DNA from: Seminavis robusta
Taxonomy: Eukaryota > Bacillariophyta > Bacillariophyceae > Naviculales > Naviculaceae
Length of the DNA: 64,000 nt
Assembly (NCBI GenBank): GCA_903772945.1
Contig: CAICTM010000108.1
Coordinates: 1 to 64,000 of the forward strand
Reading direction: 5' to 3'
Shown here: positions 35,074 through 47,232 of the stretch, in pieces
Layout: each line of letters begins with the position of its first letter
How positions within the stretch are numbered: position 1 is the first letter of the stretch
Position numbers and translations under genes: made by a program
The notes under the pieces: model-generated
The model's input: only the letters and a program-made list of their open reading frames with translations
Told to the model about the DNA's origin: nothing
Databases searched by the model: none

Positions 35074-35516
35074 CTTCTTCTTTGTTGCATTCTAGCTAGT
35101 AGTACTGAGTACTCTGGCTGGATAGCTACCAAGTCAATGGCTTTCCCCAAGGAAGTGTGTGAAGCCGGATTGCCGGAACCCACAAACTCAACGCGTGAAG
35201 AAGGCTTATCTCCAACCAACATTAGGATTAGGGATTGCATCCAACCACAAGGACAACACCAGACTGCTAGCTAGTACCGTACAGCTAGCGAAGACCCAAA
35301 CTGTCCTGTCACCTGTATCTCCATGCGGAGACAGGTTCCTAGTGTCATTTTAGTACTGCAGTCTACCGGTATGCATGCGGTTGCCACTTCCGAGCTAGAG
35401 TGGGTGGGTGGGTTGACTGAGTTCCGAAAGAACATTGGCTGCGTGCCCCAACTATAAACAAAGCTAAGCATGTGTTGACTAGTTGAGTAGACATTGTTAC
35501 TAGTAGCAGCGGTACT
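35074..35516. other. Interval between GRWD1 3' end and BTB gene
   Basis: 440 bp that would include the 3' UTR of GRWD1 and the promoter of the BTB gene. CTAG/GTAC palindromes are frequent. No gene seen. Confidence 0.4.
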
Positions 35517-37040
35517 CTACAGATTAGATGGGATGAACGTGGAAAACCCACTCAATGCCGTTGTCATGAGACAACTCGAAATCTGAGGATGCCAATGCAC
35601 TTCCTTGAACTGCTCACTCCCGCAGTGGACAAACAAAAGTTGGGGTGGGACATCGACTTCTCCCGCATTGTCATCTTCTTCCACGGACAAATCATATACA
35701 TAGGTTCCCACGTCATCGCTAGCTGCCAACATGGATTCGTCGCTAGGATGCCACTCGACGGATGTAATGGGTGTTTTGTGCGTGGTAAATCGTGCCAGAG
35801 GATCTGGTTTGCTTCCACCCGAAAAATGACGCAAATCCCAAACGGACAAGACACCATCGTCACCACCACACGCCAACAAGTTGGTCACCAATTTGTTCCA
35901 GGAAACCACATTGACATCGGATCCATCGGATTGAATCTTGTGACTCAACATGGCGCGATTGGGTGCCCGAGTGTCAAACACACGAACATAACCACCACAT
36001 TCGGCTGTGCAAAACACTGTGGCTTCCGTGGGACTCCACTGTATATCTTCCACGGAAGGATGTTCGGTACTTTGGCCTGCCGCATACGTCTTGGAATCAT
36101 AGGCAGGAACCACCTCAAAGCTGCCTTCGGATCGAGGAGTCCAAATGTGAATATTGCCAGCACAATCACCAGTGGCCATGATACCTTGTTTGACGGGGGA
36201 CCAATCAATGGCGTAGCCCTCAGTGGGATGCTTGGAATGCACAAAGAAGGGCTTTATTTCCGAGGAAGAAGTCGTAGAAGCAGATTGTTTCGGTCCCTTG
36301 CTGGAAAACTTGCTGACGATGGGTTCCACATCAAAAAGGCTGACATTTCCAGAATCACTCCACGTGGCCACAATATTTGTTTTTTGGGGCATGGCCCGTA
36401 TTCGGTTCACACCGCCATGGTGCGGAATAGAAAAACTTTCCAAAACTGGGTCTGACTCGACAGCTTCTTCATCATCCGATTCTTCGTCGTCATCATCATC
36501 ATTGCCTCCATTGGGGTTGTATTCTTCCCCCAAAATATCATCTTCTGTTTCCATATGAATTCGAGCTAAATCACTCAATCTCATGACTGTGATTTGATTT
36601 TCATCCGGATTGGCTGCTTGGGTTCCCACTACCGCAGTCAGTGTGTGTGGAAATCTTGTTCTAGATTCTCCCAAGTCATCCCGCAAAAAATCAAAGCTCA
36701 AGCTGGGCCATTCGGGGGTCAGACCATGGTACATCTTGTAGGCGGAAGGGTCCATTTCCAATTCTTGGCCCTCTGCCAAAGCCTCTCCTGTCAGGGGATT
36801 CCAGGATTGAACAACTTCATTGTCGTTCATTTCTGCGTCTTCATCATCGTACCCATCATCGTCTTGTAGGACATCATCCTCTTCGACTTCATCGACAAAG
36901 GGATCTTCAAAGCGCAAATTATCCTTCGTTTCAACCTCCTCTTTATTGTCGTCCTTGCGAAGGGCTGGAGCCGGACGAGATGGCGCATCTCCAGCAGAAG
37001 AAGGTCCCTTGCTCTTGTTTCGTTTGGATTTCTTTCCCAT
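35517..37040 (-). CDS. GRWD1: Glutamate-rich WD-repeat protein, ribosome biogenesis (GRWD1/Rrb1 type)
   Basis: WD40 protein of 507 aa of the GRWD1/Rrb1 family, a nuclear and nucleolar chaperone that escorts ribosomal protein L3 (uL3) into pre-60S particles. The ATG of MGKKSKRNKSK is chosen; an in-frame TTG upstream is ignored. A basic then acidic N-terminus (DEVEEDDVLQDDDGYDDEDA) leads into the histone-chaperone-like segment AYKMYHGLTPEWPSLSFDFL, as in CAF1/RbAp48 relatives. A second acidic loop (GGNDDDDDEESDDEEA) precedes the blades. WD repeats end in IHIWTPR, VRVFDTRA, LSVWDLR and related dipeptides, with SVEWHPSDESMLAASDD near the end. Intronless and complete. High confidence because the domain order and acidic loops match the family. 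Confidence 0.9.
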   Translation of the reverse strand: MGKKSKRNKSKGPSSAGDAPSRPAPALRKDDNKEEVETKDNLRFEDPFVDEVEEDDVLQDDDGYDDEDAEMNDNEVVQSWNPLTGEALAEGQELEMDPSAYKMYHGLTPEWPSLSFDFLRDDLGESRTRFPHTLTAVVGTQAANPDENQITVMRLSDLARIHMETEDDILGEEYNPNGGNDDDDDEESDDEEAVESDPVLESFSIPHHGGVNRIRAMPQKTNIVATWSDSGNVSLFDVEPIVSKFSSKGPKQSASTTSSSEIKPFFVHSKHPTEGYAIDWSPVKQGIMATGDCAGNIHIWTPRSEGSFEVVPAYDSKTYAAGQSTEHPSVEDIQWSPTEATVFCTAECGGYVRVFDTRAPNRAMLSHKIQSDGSDVNVVSWNKLVTNLLACGGDDGVLSVWDLRHFSGGSKPDPLARFTTHKTPITSVEWHPSDESMLAASDDVGTYVYDLSVEEDDNAGEVDVPPQLLFVHCGSEQFKEVHWHPQISSCLMTTALSGFSTFIPSNL

Positions 37041-37689
37041 GTTTGTCTTGCTAGCCAGAAAAGTAATTGCACAACGTTGACAAAATCTTATGACCTTTGC
37101 CAAAGACAACTAAAGACAACACCCCAGCAGGAACTACTGTGGTCCAAATCTAAGTGCATTTGCTCTTGCACCTTGGCACGTCTTTTGTTTCACTGTTGTT
37201 CTGAGAAAGCTGTTCTCATGAGTTGGTTGAATGGTTGGGAAGTGCTTCCCGCGCGAAATGCGCAAAGATAATTTGTACACGACTGGACCACCGGCACAGC
37301 CACTAGACCCATGCTAATCTGCCTCCGACTGCACGAGATGGAACGTGTTGATGGGACAAACAGTTTCTATCGCATTGCAGTTGTACACTGTACCGGTGAA
37401 GAAGAGGAGTGGCTGAAGTCCAGTTCCATGGCTGTCTTCAACTGGTTGCTGAATGATCAATCGAAGGGAATGCACTACCGGAAAGCTACTGGCGACGGCA
37501 GCGCGGCCAAAACTGACGAACAGAGTACTGACATAAAATGTATTACATGTAACGGGCTTGTCGCTCTTCTACTGGGTACCGTACCATGGGCGGCTCGAAA
37601 CCGGAAGGGAATGAAACGTGTATAATATACAATTCGGAGGCGTTGTGCCACCTCCTGACTCATGAAACTCGAATGGGTGAACCTGTGCC
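37041..37689. other. Upstream region of GRWD1
   Basis: About 650 bp between the GRWD1 start and the 3' end of the cyclase gene, both minus strand. Presumed GRWD1 promoter; a small open frame at 37311-37625 on the plus strand has no motif and is not called. Confidence 0.4.
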
Positions 37690-40600
37690 TCAAACATCAA
37701 CTTCATCGGCAAATTTTTCGACATTTGTGGGGGTGGACTCTGAATGACCTCCCCTCGGGTACAGAAGAGGTGCCTCCTTCAAGAGACTGCTTTCTTTGGT
37801 CCCGTACTTGGCCTCGCAGGCCACAATCATTTCTGCCACAACTTCCTCCCCCTTTGCTTCCCACTCCTCGCGGTTCTTCTGAGCATAGTTCAGATACTGC
37901 AATAAAAGAAAACCAGAAAGCGTGAGGCCACAGTTTCTGCTGACTTACTATCACATTCTTGTTCGCCGTGCAAACACTCACCTCGTCAGAGGAGACTCCA
38001 AAGACACCACAGTCCTTCAGCTTCTGCGTTAGTGGGATGATATAGAAGTCAAAGAATCCAAACTCCCCCTTATACCAGAAGTCCGCGGGGTTCTTCTCCA
38101 TCCTTCCATTCAAGTAGGCAACGTAAAGTTCCTCAAAGAGATTCTGGTTCCATTTGCGGTATACATGCCAATGCTGCATGGTGTGGCTGTTTAAAAAAAA
38201 GTGAAAGGAAGATTGGAACACGGTGAGAGGGCTGCAGTGGCCATAAAGCCAAAAAGAGGCTAGTGCAGCAGTCGTACCTGATGTCGCTAGCCTGGATGAT
38301 GTGCTCAATCTGTATTTGGATGACAACCATTTGTTTCGATGCAATTTGGTTAGATGCAAGAGTTGGGTAATCTAAACAACCACCAACGAGAAGTACTTAC
38401 CACAATGGTGGCCTTCCTGTTCACCTCGTCACGAGGATCCTTGTCCACATGATTGATGCAGTCACCCTTCTTGAAGGCCTTGTCCCACCTGCCATTGCGA
38501 AGGGCTTTGAGATCCTTGTCCACAATGTCAGTTGCCATGACAGACTGGGATGGAAGAGAGCCAATGAGAGAGTCAGAGCCAGTTTAGTAACCAAGGCAGC
38601 TGTATCTTGACCAAACTTACATTGACAACCAGCTTTCGAAACCTGCTGACCTCATTTTCTGTGGGGAGGAGGAGCGACCTCAGCTGCTCATAGTCATCAC
38701 TCATCAAAAGATGCCAGCTCAGCTCCAGGCTATTCTGCTCTGCCACAGATCTACCTTTGTACATTTTGGCGATTGGGACACCTTCCTTCACAAGCTGAGC
38801 ATTGGAGACACCAACATGGTCAACATCATGGATCAAGGCAGAGAAGGCACAGGCAAACTGTGTCAAAGGGTCGCTGGTGATACCTTATTAGTTTTTGCAA
38901 AAACAGATTCTTTGGTTAGCATATCTGCGAAAAGCTTTGCTTACTTCCCTAGAGCCGTAAAAGTTGTACTCTTACCATATGTGTGGTCATGCAAGGCAGC
39001 TGATGTCTGGTTGTTAAGATTGGTGGGTGCAACGATGCGTGACATGAGCTTGATGACACTCATAACAACGTGGGATGCATGATCAACTGAAGGAGGATAG
39101 CAAGAATGCATTGTGAGATCCATCGAGGTCAAGATGGGCACATGGGATCCAAAAAGGGGGAAACTCACAGTTGTGGAAGGGGTTGTCATTGTACATGCTG
39201 GCAATATAGCTGACAAGGCTGTGTAACTCGGAAACAACTTCATCAGGTATCACAACCAGATCAGGATCCTGTTGCTGCATCACAGCTGTCGCATCATCAA
39301 ACTCAGGAAGAGCAATGATTTCACAGACTTCTTCTAGGGGGGTTTGGCCAGATGCCATGTCATCAAATGTTGACTTTCGCTTCAACCGAGCTTTGCCAAG
39401 GCCAGCCACTGCTCGTTGAGCAACAATTTGCTTCAGAATCTGCAAGAGCATCTCAACATTCCAGTCAATCAATCGGTAGGTCTTGTCACAGAGGCCAAGA
39501 ATCTTTTTGCCATAGCTTCTTGTTGCGCCCAATTCATCATCATCAAATTCAGCGCTTGCATCAGCAAGGCTGGCAACATCTCTGTCACCCTTCACGTTGA
39601 TCCAGTATGTGGTCAGTGGGCCTTTTCCCTTTGCCGCAACTTGAGTTTTCCTCTTCTCCAACCAGGCTTCTTTTCCACCTTGCTTCAAGAGATCTGCCGT
39701 TTCTTTGGAGCAGTGGATACGCCCAGCCATACCTGAAGACTCGATTCTCCCGCAGACATTCATGGTCTATTCAGTCAAGCAAAGGTTGGTAACAAGTTTG
39801 ATTAGAAAGCGCAGAGAGGCTTCCAGAAATTGTAACAAATTCGCAAAACTTACATCACCAAAGAGCTGGAACCTTGAACGTTCTCCCCTCAAAATGCCAG
39901 CTGTCACGGGCCCACTGTGCATACCAACGCGAAGTCTGTTGAACAGATACAGGATTGTAGCCTTGAGGTGCTGCAATGGTTGCTACATCTACAGATTCAA
40001 CGAGCAGCATCTGGCAACTTACCTGAGGTCACCAGTGTCTGGTCCAAGGGTGATCTCCAGAGCCTTTGTAAGGGTGCCCATTTTGCTCAAGCAGTCTCTG
40101 GCAAACCTTGCCATGAGTATTGCATGTGCCTTTTGTGGGTCAGGCAGACCGCAGACAGCAACGTAACTGAGGTAGGTTCATGGAAAGAGACAAACAAAGA
40201 TTGAGTCTTGACCAACCACAACTGCACATTCTACACCAGCAGCATTGAGAGCCTACCAATCTCCAACAGTCTCCACTGTAGACAGGAGAAAGAAACGAAT
40301 ATTGAGGGACTGAAGATGGGAAAGGGAAAAGACATAAGCTTTTTCGCTCTGTACCTTTGAAGACACGTCGCCTCCTTGCAGTGTCATCAAACTCTTGGTA
40401 GAGGGTCTCCAACAAAGTAAAGACCTGAGAGGGCTCCCTCACACTGGACCAGGCCTAGTAGAAGGAAAGAGCAACGACTGTGAAAACACCGTTGATTCGC
40501 GTCAACAGAACCAACAAGAGATTCCCACTTCCTTACCGTGAATCCAGAAATATCAGCAAAAAGAACAGTTGTCTCGAGATAGAGGTCAGCCAGCGGCTTG

Positions 40601-42223
40601 GAGACTGGACGCAAGCGATCACCCGAGTTGACGTCGCCCTCATCCTTGATGAAATCTCTCAAGTTGCGCTTCTTCTTTTGAGCTGCCTCTGCCTCTTCGG
40701 CCAACCTATCCCTCATGTGCTCCGGGAACAAGGACGTGACAATGGCACTGGTCTGAGCAGCCTTCAGAACCAGATTTGTATTCCGTTTCTGCACAAACAC
40801 ATCATACATAAAGAAGAACAGAGCCACCACCACAAAGGTAACAGCCACAACAATGGCAAATTTCTCGGGTGTATTCGAATCATACGCTGTCTTGAACTCT
40901 GTGGATGGAAAGATGTGCATCGAGTATTGGCAGTGTCCTTCGGTCGTTGGGAAGTCAGCATGGGTGTGGAGGTTCAACGGGACGATCACCTCATACTGAT
41001 CAAACTCAGCTTCGTGAAAGTCACCATCGCCCATGAAAATGGCATCCCCTCCTTGGATGTTGTAGGTGTATGACTGATTGCAGTCGTTCCGGAGAACACT
41101 GTGGATACCCTTTACGTTGTCCGGGAGAAGGTCAAGAAGAGCTTCATCCCAAGCCGTGGCAAAGCCGACGATGCCAACAATCTCCGAGTCGGTGAACGTC
41201 GCATCTCTGTGAATGGGATGGAAGCAAAAGCTGTGAGGGTTCTGTAGGTTGGAATCCTTGAGCTTGGAGTGCAGCGCTGTATGCTCCTCTTCCGTCATGG
41301 CCACAGGCACACCGACGTAGGGCCTGACTCGAGTGCACAAGGTTTCATTTTTGAGTTTATGGATCCCGGGCAGTGTCGCATCGTAGTCACCAGTACTTTG
41401 CATGTTCCAATTGACCAAGCCATAGGAGGAAGGAGGAGGAGAAAGATGCCAGCTTGGAAGGTAGTAGTCGGAACGGTTGATGTCTGGGACAAACTGGCCA
41501 GGCCCAATAGGCTTTGCAATGTAGGGATGGTACGACTTGTTGCCAGTAATGTCGACCAACCTTTCAAAGGAGCCCTTCTGGATCATGTGAGATTCCCAGA
41601 TCCAGCTTTGGACATGTTCGTTAGCCCAGTTGATGTAGGCGTCACGAAGATCGGGGTACACTTTGGGGAAGAAGGAAGTCATTTCACAGTGGGCTTGGTT
41701 CAGATAGTCTCTAGCATACACTTCGAAACCTTCAATGTAGATGTAAGGCCAGGTTTGGTTGGTTCCACGAGCATGCATGGAAATGAAGTCAGTGTATGAT
41801 TCAATTCCATCACGGAGATCTTGCTGCTGGCCGATGGCAGCATCCCCAAGCGTGCGCGAGAATTGTTCAAACTGGTCGTGGCATGGCAATATCAGGAAAG
41901 TCAGTTACGCGTTTCGCCAAAGAAGAGACCAATCGAGCTGTCGATGTATGTGAACTTACCGCCGTCTCAAAGTTGTTGGTTTCTTCGCGCTTGAGGAAAC
42001 GGTATGTGGTGTAGGTGACAGCAAAGGCAGTCAACAAGAGAGCAAACGTAGCAGCAAGGCGCCACAATTGGACACGGCGAGTGTCCTTTTCAGACATTTT
42101 GAGCACTTCCTTGACCTCATCGCGTTCTTCTCGGGACGAGAACATGTCATCGGATGACGAAGCGGACTCGTCATAATCTGCAACATAGGAGGCATGTTGT
42201 TCCTTCTTGTCCTTGGCGGTCAT
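37690..42223 (-). CDS. Receptor-type nucleotidyl cyclase fused to class I phosphodiesterase (13 exons)
   Basis: Membrane receptor that could both make and hydrolyse cyclic nucleotide, 1167 aa. Exons (minus): 42223-41960, 41871-40537, 40454-40355, 40275-40257 (19 nt), 40166-40023, 39935-39854, 39766-39169, 39086-38976, 38883-38621, 38544-38401, 38309-38278 (32 nt), 38186-37982, 37896-37690; introns are GT-AG, 76-92 bp, and phases close. Membrane helices at 53-73 and about 425-447 bracket a ~350-residue extracellular domain. The class III cyclase domain shows VLFADISGFT and VETVGDCY (metal Asp residues), LRVGMHSGPV, and FQLFGDTMNVCGRIES with transition-state Asn and Arg. The specificity positions are Glu (KVETVGD) and Gln (RFQLFGD), nearer to guanylyl than adenylyl cyclases. 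The phosphodiesterase has HNFDHASHV, LIHDVDHVG and IIQASDISHTMQHW. This architecture is known from diatoms. Confidence 0.92.
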
Positions 42224-43607
42224 GGTAGAGAAATGTAAAGCGAAGCGAAAGTCAGGTGTTTGTTTTTGGGATTGTGTGCTGTGGGGGGAAGCATCTGTGA
42301 TGGAAAAAGATTGACCTGGCAGCAGCGTGAGGCAGCTTCGTCCCGAGCCGGAGAGGCTGGACGAGGCAACCCAATTGGATCTCGCTACCGATGTACATGT
42401 ATGTAGTAGAGTAGTACGGTAGATCCACCACCATCCTTAAAAATCTAAAGTTGTCGCTCGAACGGCTGCAGTACCACTCCAGCTGCCACAGCCATGCAAA
42501 GAACTCTTTGGAGTCGAGTCGAGTCATTTTATGTGATGAGAAGCACCATACGGGACGGGATCTGTGTGAGTTAGAGAGTACGAGTAGCTACTTTTGGTAC
42601 GGGTACAACGGGAGCTCTACGAGCATGGCAGCACGCACAAAACTAATTCTATGACCCCAGAAGCCAGTAAGAGTGCATCTTTCATTTAGAGATAGCTCCT
42701 GTAAAAGTTCATGCAATTCTGAAGAACAAAAGGTTTTAAATCATTCGGAAACCACCATTTCAGTGGAAGAATGAAGAGCACAGGTCTTAATTTAACTAGT
42801 ACCGGTGCACGCTTGAAGGAATAACGTGCTTGATTTTGACATAGGCATGAAACTTCTGCTATAAACCCTTATTTAGTTGAGGTAAATCTAGGGTTAAAAC
42901 TATAATTTACTGGAAATTATTGTAGCAAAAATCGCTTTACCGCACTTCCCTTTACCCCAAAGTAGTCTTCCATTTTATCTGTGTGCAGTCTTTACTATTA
43001 ATAATAGGCTTTTTAATTGTCGGATCAACACTATGTTAAGTCCTTGAATTCAGGCCTGGGGAAACATCGAAGCCAATAGACTGTTTGTGGCAACCGCTTG
43101 ATGAGTCACAATGACACGAGCCACACCGTACTTTGTAGCCAGGTCAATGCAGCGGTATTAATAAAATACGTAATCGGACTGGAAAAATACCTGGGATTGC
43201 AGCTTGGAAACTAGCCAGTAGCTGCTTGGATACTGTACGGTAGCGGCTTGGATGCTCAATTTCGAGAGTGCCGTTGTACTCGGAGAACTACTAGTAGTAC
43301 GTACAGTACTCCTAGTAGCTAGCGGTAATAGGTACTCGGAGTATGTTATAGTACGTATGTACGGTACGTACGTACGATAGTAGTAGATGAAGCTGAGAGA
43401 GGTTCGCTCACATTTATTTTTTCTGGACAACGAGCGATTAAATCATTCGATTCGATTCTAAACCCATCACACTTCGCATCCCCAAGTCGCAGCTTTTAGT
43501 TAATAAGTTAATAAGTTGGAAGCGTGTCTGATGTTCCCAGTAAGAACAATGACTATTAAAGCTTAAAGCTTACTCTAGCTAGTACTGAATGAGTATTGAG
43601 TACTGGT

Positions 43608-43793
43608 ATTAGTTTTCTGAACACAGTTGGTGATAAGACACTTATTTTCTTTGATCTGGCTGGATCATTTACTTTACTGATAATTGTATAGTAAAGTCAT
43701 ATTAGTTTTCTGAACACAGTTGGTGATAAGACACTTATTTTCTTTGATCTTGCTGGATCATTTACTTTACTGATAATTGTATAGTAAAGTCAT
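43608..43793. repeat. 93-bp tandem duplication
   Basis: Two adjacent copies, 43608-43700 and 43701-43793, each starting ATTAGTTTTCTGAACACAG and ending AGTAAAGTCAT. Reading them side by side shows one difference (GATCTGGCTGG against GATCTTGCTGG), so the duplication is recent. Each unit also has internal dyad TTTACTTTACTG...ATAGTAAAG. Confidence 0.9.
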
Positions 43794-44980
43794 GGTGGAA
43801 CATAGGAGCACTGTCTGCCCAGCTGAGGAGCTTCCTGCTAGCTAGCTAGAAGCTAGAGTAGAAAGCAACTGCTTACAAGCGCACAGTCATTGATTTATTT
43901 GATGTGGTGTAGCGTACTCTAGTACTAGCTAGTACAGGTACATGAGCACATGAGCACCGTCTTCTTGTGCCGGCAGCTTCACACCTACCATACTAGTACC
44001 TGGGTAAAGAGATCATGTCAATTCTGGAGACTAATGGTGTGTGCGGTACCAGCAGCAGCAAGATCAAACCAAAGTCCCAAAGTCCGTCCCAGCACCCAGG
44101 CAGCACATCACCAAGTTCCGCAGTGTCTGATGTTGCTCGTTCAAAAAGGGCTGGGTGAAGTCAAAAGTCAAGTCAAGTCAAGTTCCACTGTCACTCGGGA
44201 AAGTCAACGATCACGACATGTATACTACTTTTGGCTGCTGCAAGACAAGTGAATCAAACTGGTCATGAATCCTCTTGGTTCTCATTTCCCAGTTCCCTGC
44301 AGCAGACTTGACGCACTCAAAGAGCTGTAGTCATTGAACACCGGGCCTTTTCAAGCCTTTGGAGGACCGTGAAGTGGTACGGAACCTGAGCTCTTGACAA
44401 GGAGGGATTAAATCATTACCTTTCGTGCTTGCTTCCACTATTCTTAGACTGCATTCTACAGGATCACTGTCGGTTGAATCCAAAAAATTAAAAGGCCAAT
44501 GTTGACTTCTAACTACTACGTGTAGCTAGCTAGCCACTCGAGTAGCCAGATTCATTCAGTTGTAGCTGTGAGACGGCCTCTTTTGTGCCGGCAACGTTGC
44601 AGTCCTGGAGTTACCGGTATCAATAGAGAGATCGTGTCAAGTCTGGAAACTAGACCTATGGGGGACAGTCCGAACCAGAGTCCCAGCACTCGACGGAGCC
44701 ATCGTGTCAATTCTTGATTTACACGGCAGTCCGCTTCATTAATGGTTTAAGCCAGTTCAGCTATCTAGAATTATGGCGTTCTAGCTTGAATATCTCTAGG
44801 CTGTTTCAGAACTATGTAGTCTACCTGAAACTAAGAGTTGGACCCTGGAATGACAATGAGGCCACTCTAAAACATGGTTCGAGGCCTGAAGTTTCCACTA
44901 AGGATAACAAAGCAGGACAGTGCCTAAGGGAGCCACATTTGACTTGGGTGGCCCATGGCATGAAAATATATGCTGGACTG

Positions 44981-45499
44981 AGGATGTTGAATCAGCCCAA
45001 AATCGGCCCCTTTTCAGAAAGCTAAAGCTAGCAACTAGCAGGTAGATGGCACAACTAAGGCAAGAAGGGTAGGAATAGAAAGAGGACAAATAGGAGATAT
45101 ATGTAGAGTATACCCTTGTTGTCTAGCTATGGATGGTTTCTGATGTATCCACAAGGCAAGTTGCCATGGTGATGGAGGCCATCCTGATAATTTGGGTTAA
45201 CCGATTGCCGTGGAAACTGCACCACCAGTGTCACTAGGTATTTTGGGACTTACCCAACCATGGTAAACTACTAGCTCTTTTTTCACAAAAATCAACACCA
45301 CCACCTCTATCACCATGACAACTTGCCATGTCAATATATCAGGAAGCATCCATAGCTAAACAATAAGTGAATACTCTGCATCTATCTACTCTTTCTCCTC
45401 TTTCTAGCCGTACCATTGTCTTGGTTGTGGCATCTCTCTGCTAGTTGCTAGCTTAAGCTTTCCGAAAAGGGGCCGTTTTGGGGCCGATTCATCATCCTG
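44981..45499. repeat. Long inverted repeat (foldback-like), arms ~200 bp
   Basis: Left arm about 44981-45180 and right arm about 45299-45499 are imperfect reverse complements around a ~120-bp centre. Matched blocks include CGGCCCCTTTTC-GAAAGCT, GCTAGCAACTAGCAG, CTAGAAAGAGGA-like, TAGCTATGGATG and GGCAAGTTG-CATGGTGAT. Identity is roughly three-quarters by eye. No coding capacity. Consistent with a foldback or MITE-like non-autonomous element, or with an inverted duplication; no clear target duplication was found. Confidence 0.7.
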
Positions 45500-47232
45500 A
45501 CTTGTTGGGCATCAAGACCACGTCTACTGGCCAACATGCATTCTGTAAGCTTTCTCTTATATGTATACTGGAAGGGGATGACTTCAAGAAGCGTCAAATT
45601 TGGACTGGTGGTTGTGAAGATGCCCATTTCTTTGGTCAGAGATTTGGTGACCTCAAATGAGACAAGCTCTGAGAATCATACGATTTTAGCAAAAAGTATC
45701 CATCCTTTCAAGCACTGTGAACAGGATCCCAATCATCTCCAATTCGGAACATGCAGAAGGCATCTTTATTCGTGTGGCACATTGCACCAAAGCAAATCGG
45801 ATTCAAGATTACCAGCAGGGTCTGCATTCAATCCATGTATTCAACGACTTTGTTGTCAGCTACCGTAGCTAGCTACTGAGGGGGGGGAAGCATAAATCGG
45901 GTCTGTGTCCGATCCCAGAACTGAATACTGTAATGCAACCAATGGGCCAACACCTTGGTTCTGTCAACATGGACAAAACATCAACATATGCATCTTCTTG
46001 TTTTGTTGTCTGGGTGGCATTAGCTGGAGGATGTCAGTTTCCTTTCTTGGGGAGTCTGAGTCGCCGTGGGAAGAAGTACCGGAACCTGCACAAACAGGTA
46101 GCTGTTCTGAACCCCTTGCTCTGTACGAACCGCAGCGAAAATTTGGTTCCATGAGCCTGCCCGGAGCCCCAACATCTGCATGCTGCTCCGAATATGTTGG
46201 TTGCGCAACGGCTGCCAGGCAATATAACCGGTAGTACCAGAAGGATGTCAATGACACGAAAAGAAAAACCTTCACAGCTTTTTTGATGCTCTGCCTGTAT
46301 CACCAGCAACAATAGACACCGAATCTACACGAAGTTACACCGCAGATTCGATAGAATCATTCAAGTCACTGCAAGTTGATCCAGCTGCACATCATGATGT
46401 TTCCTGCCACGACGTTATCTCAATGTATATCAATTTCCCCCCTCCAATATCAGCTACCAGAGGTAGCCCCGTTGCGATCTGACCTCATGAGTTTTCTCCT
46501 CGCGGGGTTGAATGCCAGTGACAAAAAAAAAACTCATCACGCTCTCAATGCATTCCTATGGCCAAAGGCTGGGCAGGATGGATCCTAAAATGGTATGATC
46601 CTCTGGATACTATTACTAGTAAGGTAGATTCTGAAGATTTCCACACAAGCAAATTTGTAGCCTTCGCCCGCGCTTACGTTTGCTTCTTTGCAATTGCTGA
46701 CTGCATGGCAAGCTTCATGCGTTCGTTGCTTCAAAGGGGATCTGCCGCCACCACCAACCGCAAAGGGGTACCATCTGGTCTCGGCTTTGTCAGCATCTAA
46801 CTTTGTCAGCTTCTCTGGTTTTGGCACGTACTCGACTCGTAAAGTTGATTTGTGTTGAGATGTTTGGCCTCAATGACAATGACATCACAAAGGGCTGACG
46901 AGACGGGAAGGGCTAGCCTGGTTACCGGCACCATGGACCTACCGGTACCGGTAACAGCTGTGCTCGGTCAAGAGCCTCCTTCGTCAGGTATCGACGCACG
47001 CGATCCTTTTGAAAGATCGTGCGAAAGATCTAGCAAAATGGGAACACTTCCAATACTCCTTGGAAATAAGAAAACTAAACTGCGTACGTCAGCAATGGAT
47101 GAAAGTGAATGCATACGTCGCGTACGTACGCGTAGACTGATCAATGCTCTTTGGAACCCTTTATCATCTCAGCTCTGCATCGGATCACAATTCCAAAGCC
47201 ATCAAGTTCCCAACTGAAGTAAATAAAACAAA

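Larger units (their letters stand above)
42224..47232. other. Five-kilobase gene-free, repeat-bearing stretch
   Basis: No gene is supported. It contains a GTAC/CTAG-dense patch (43260-43390), a 93-bp tandem duplication (43608-43793) and a long inverted repeat (44981-45499), each listed separately. Open frames at 45905-46234 and 46852-47217 show no motif and are not called. The last ~200 bp should be the PGK promoter. Confidence 0.45.

Noticed and set aside
35589-36455. 288-codon plus-strand frame
   Set aside because: Antisense to GRWD1, which has full family motifs on the other strand.
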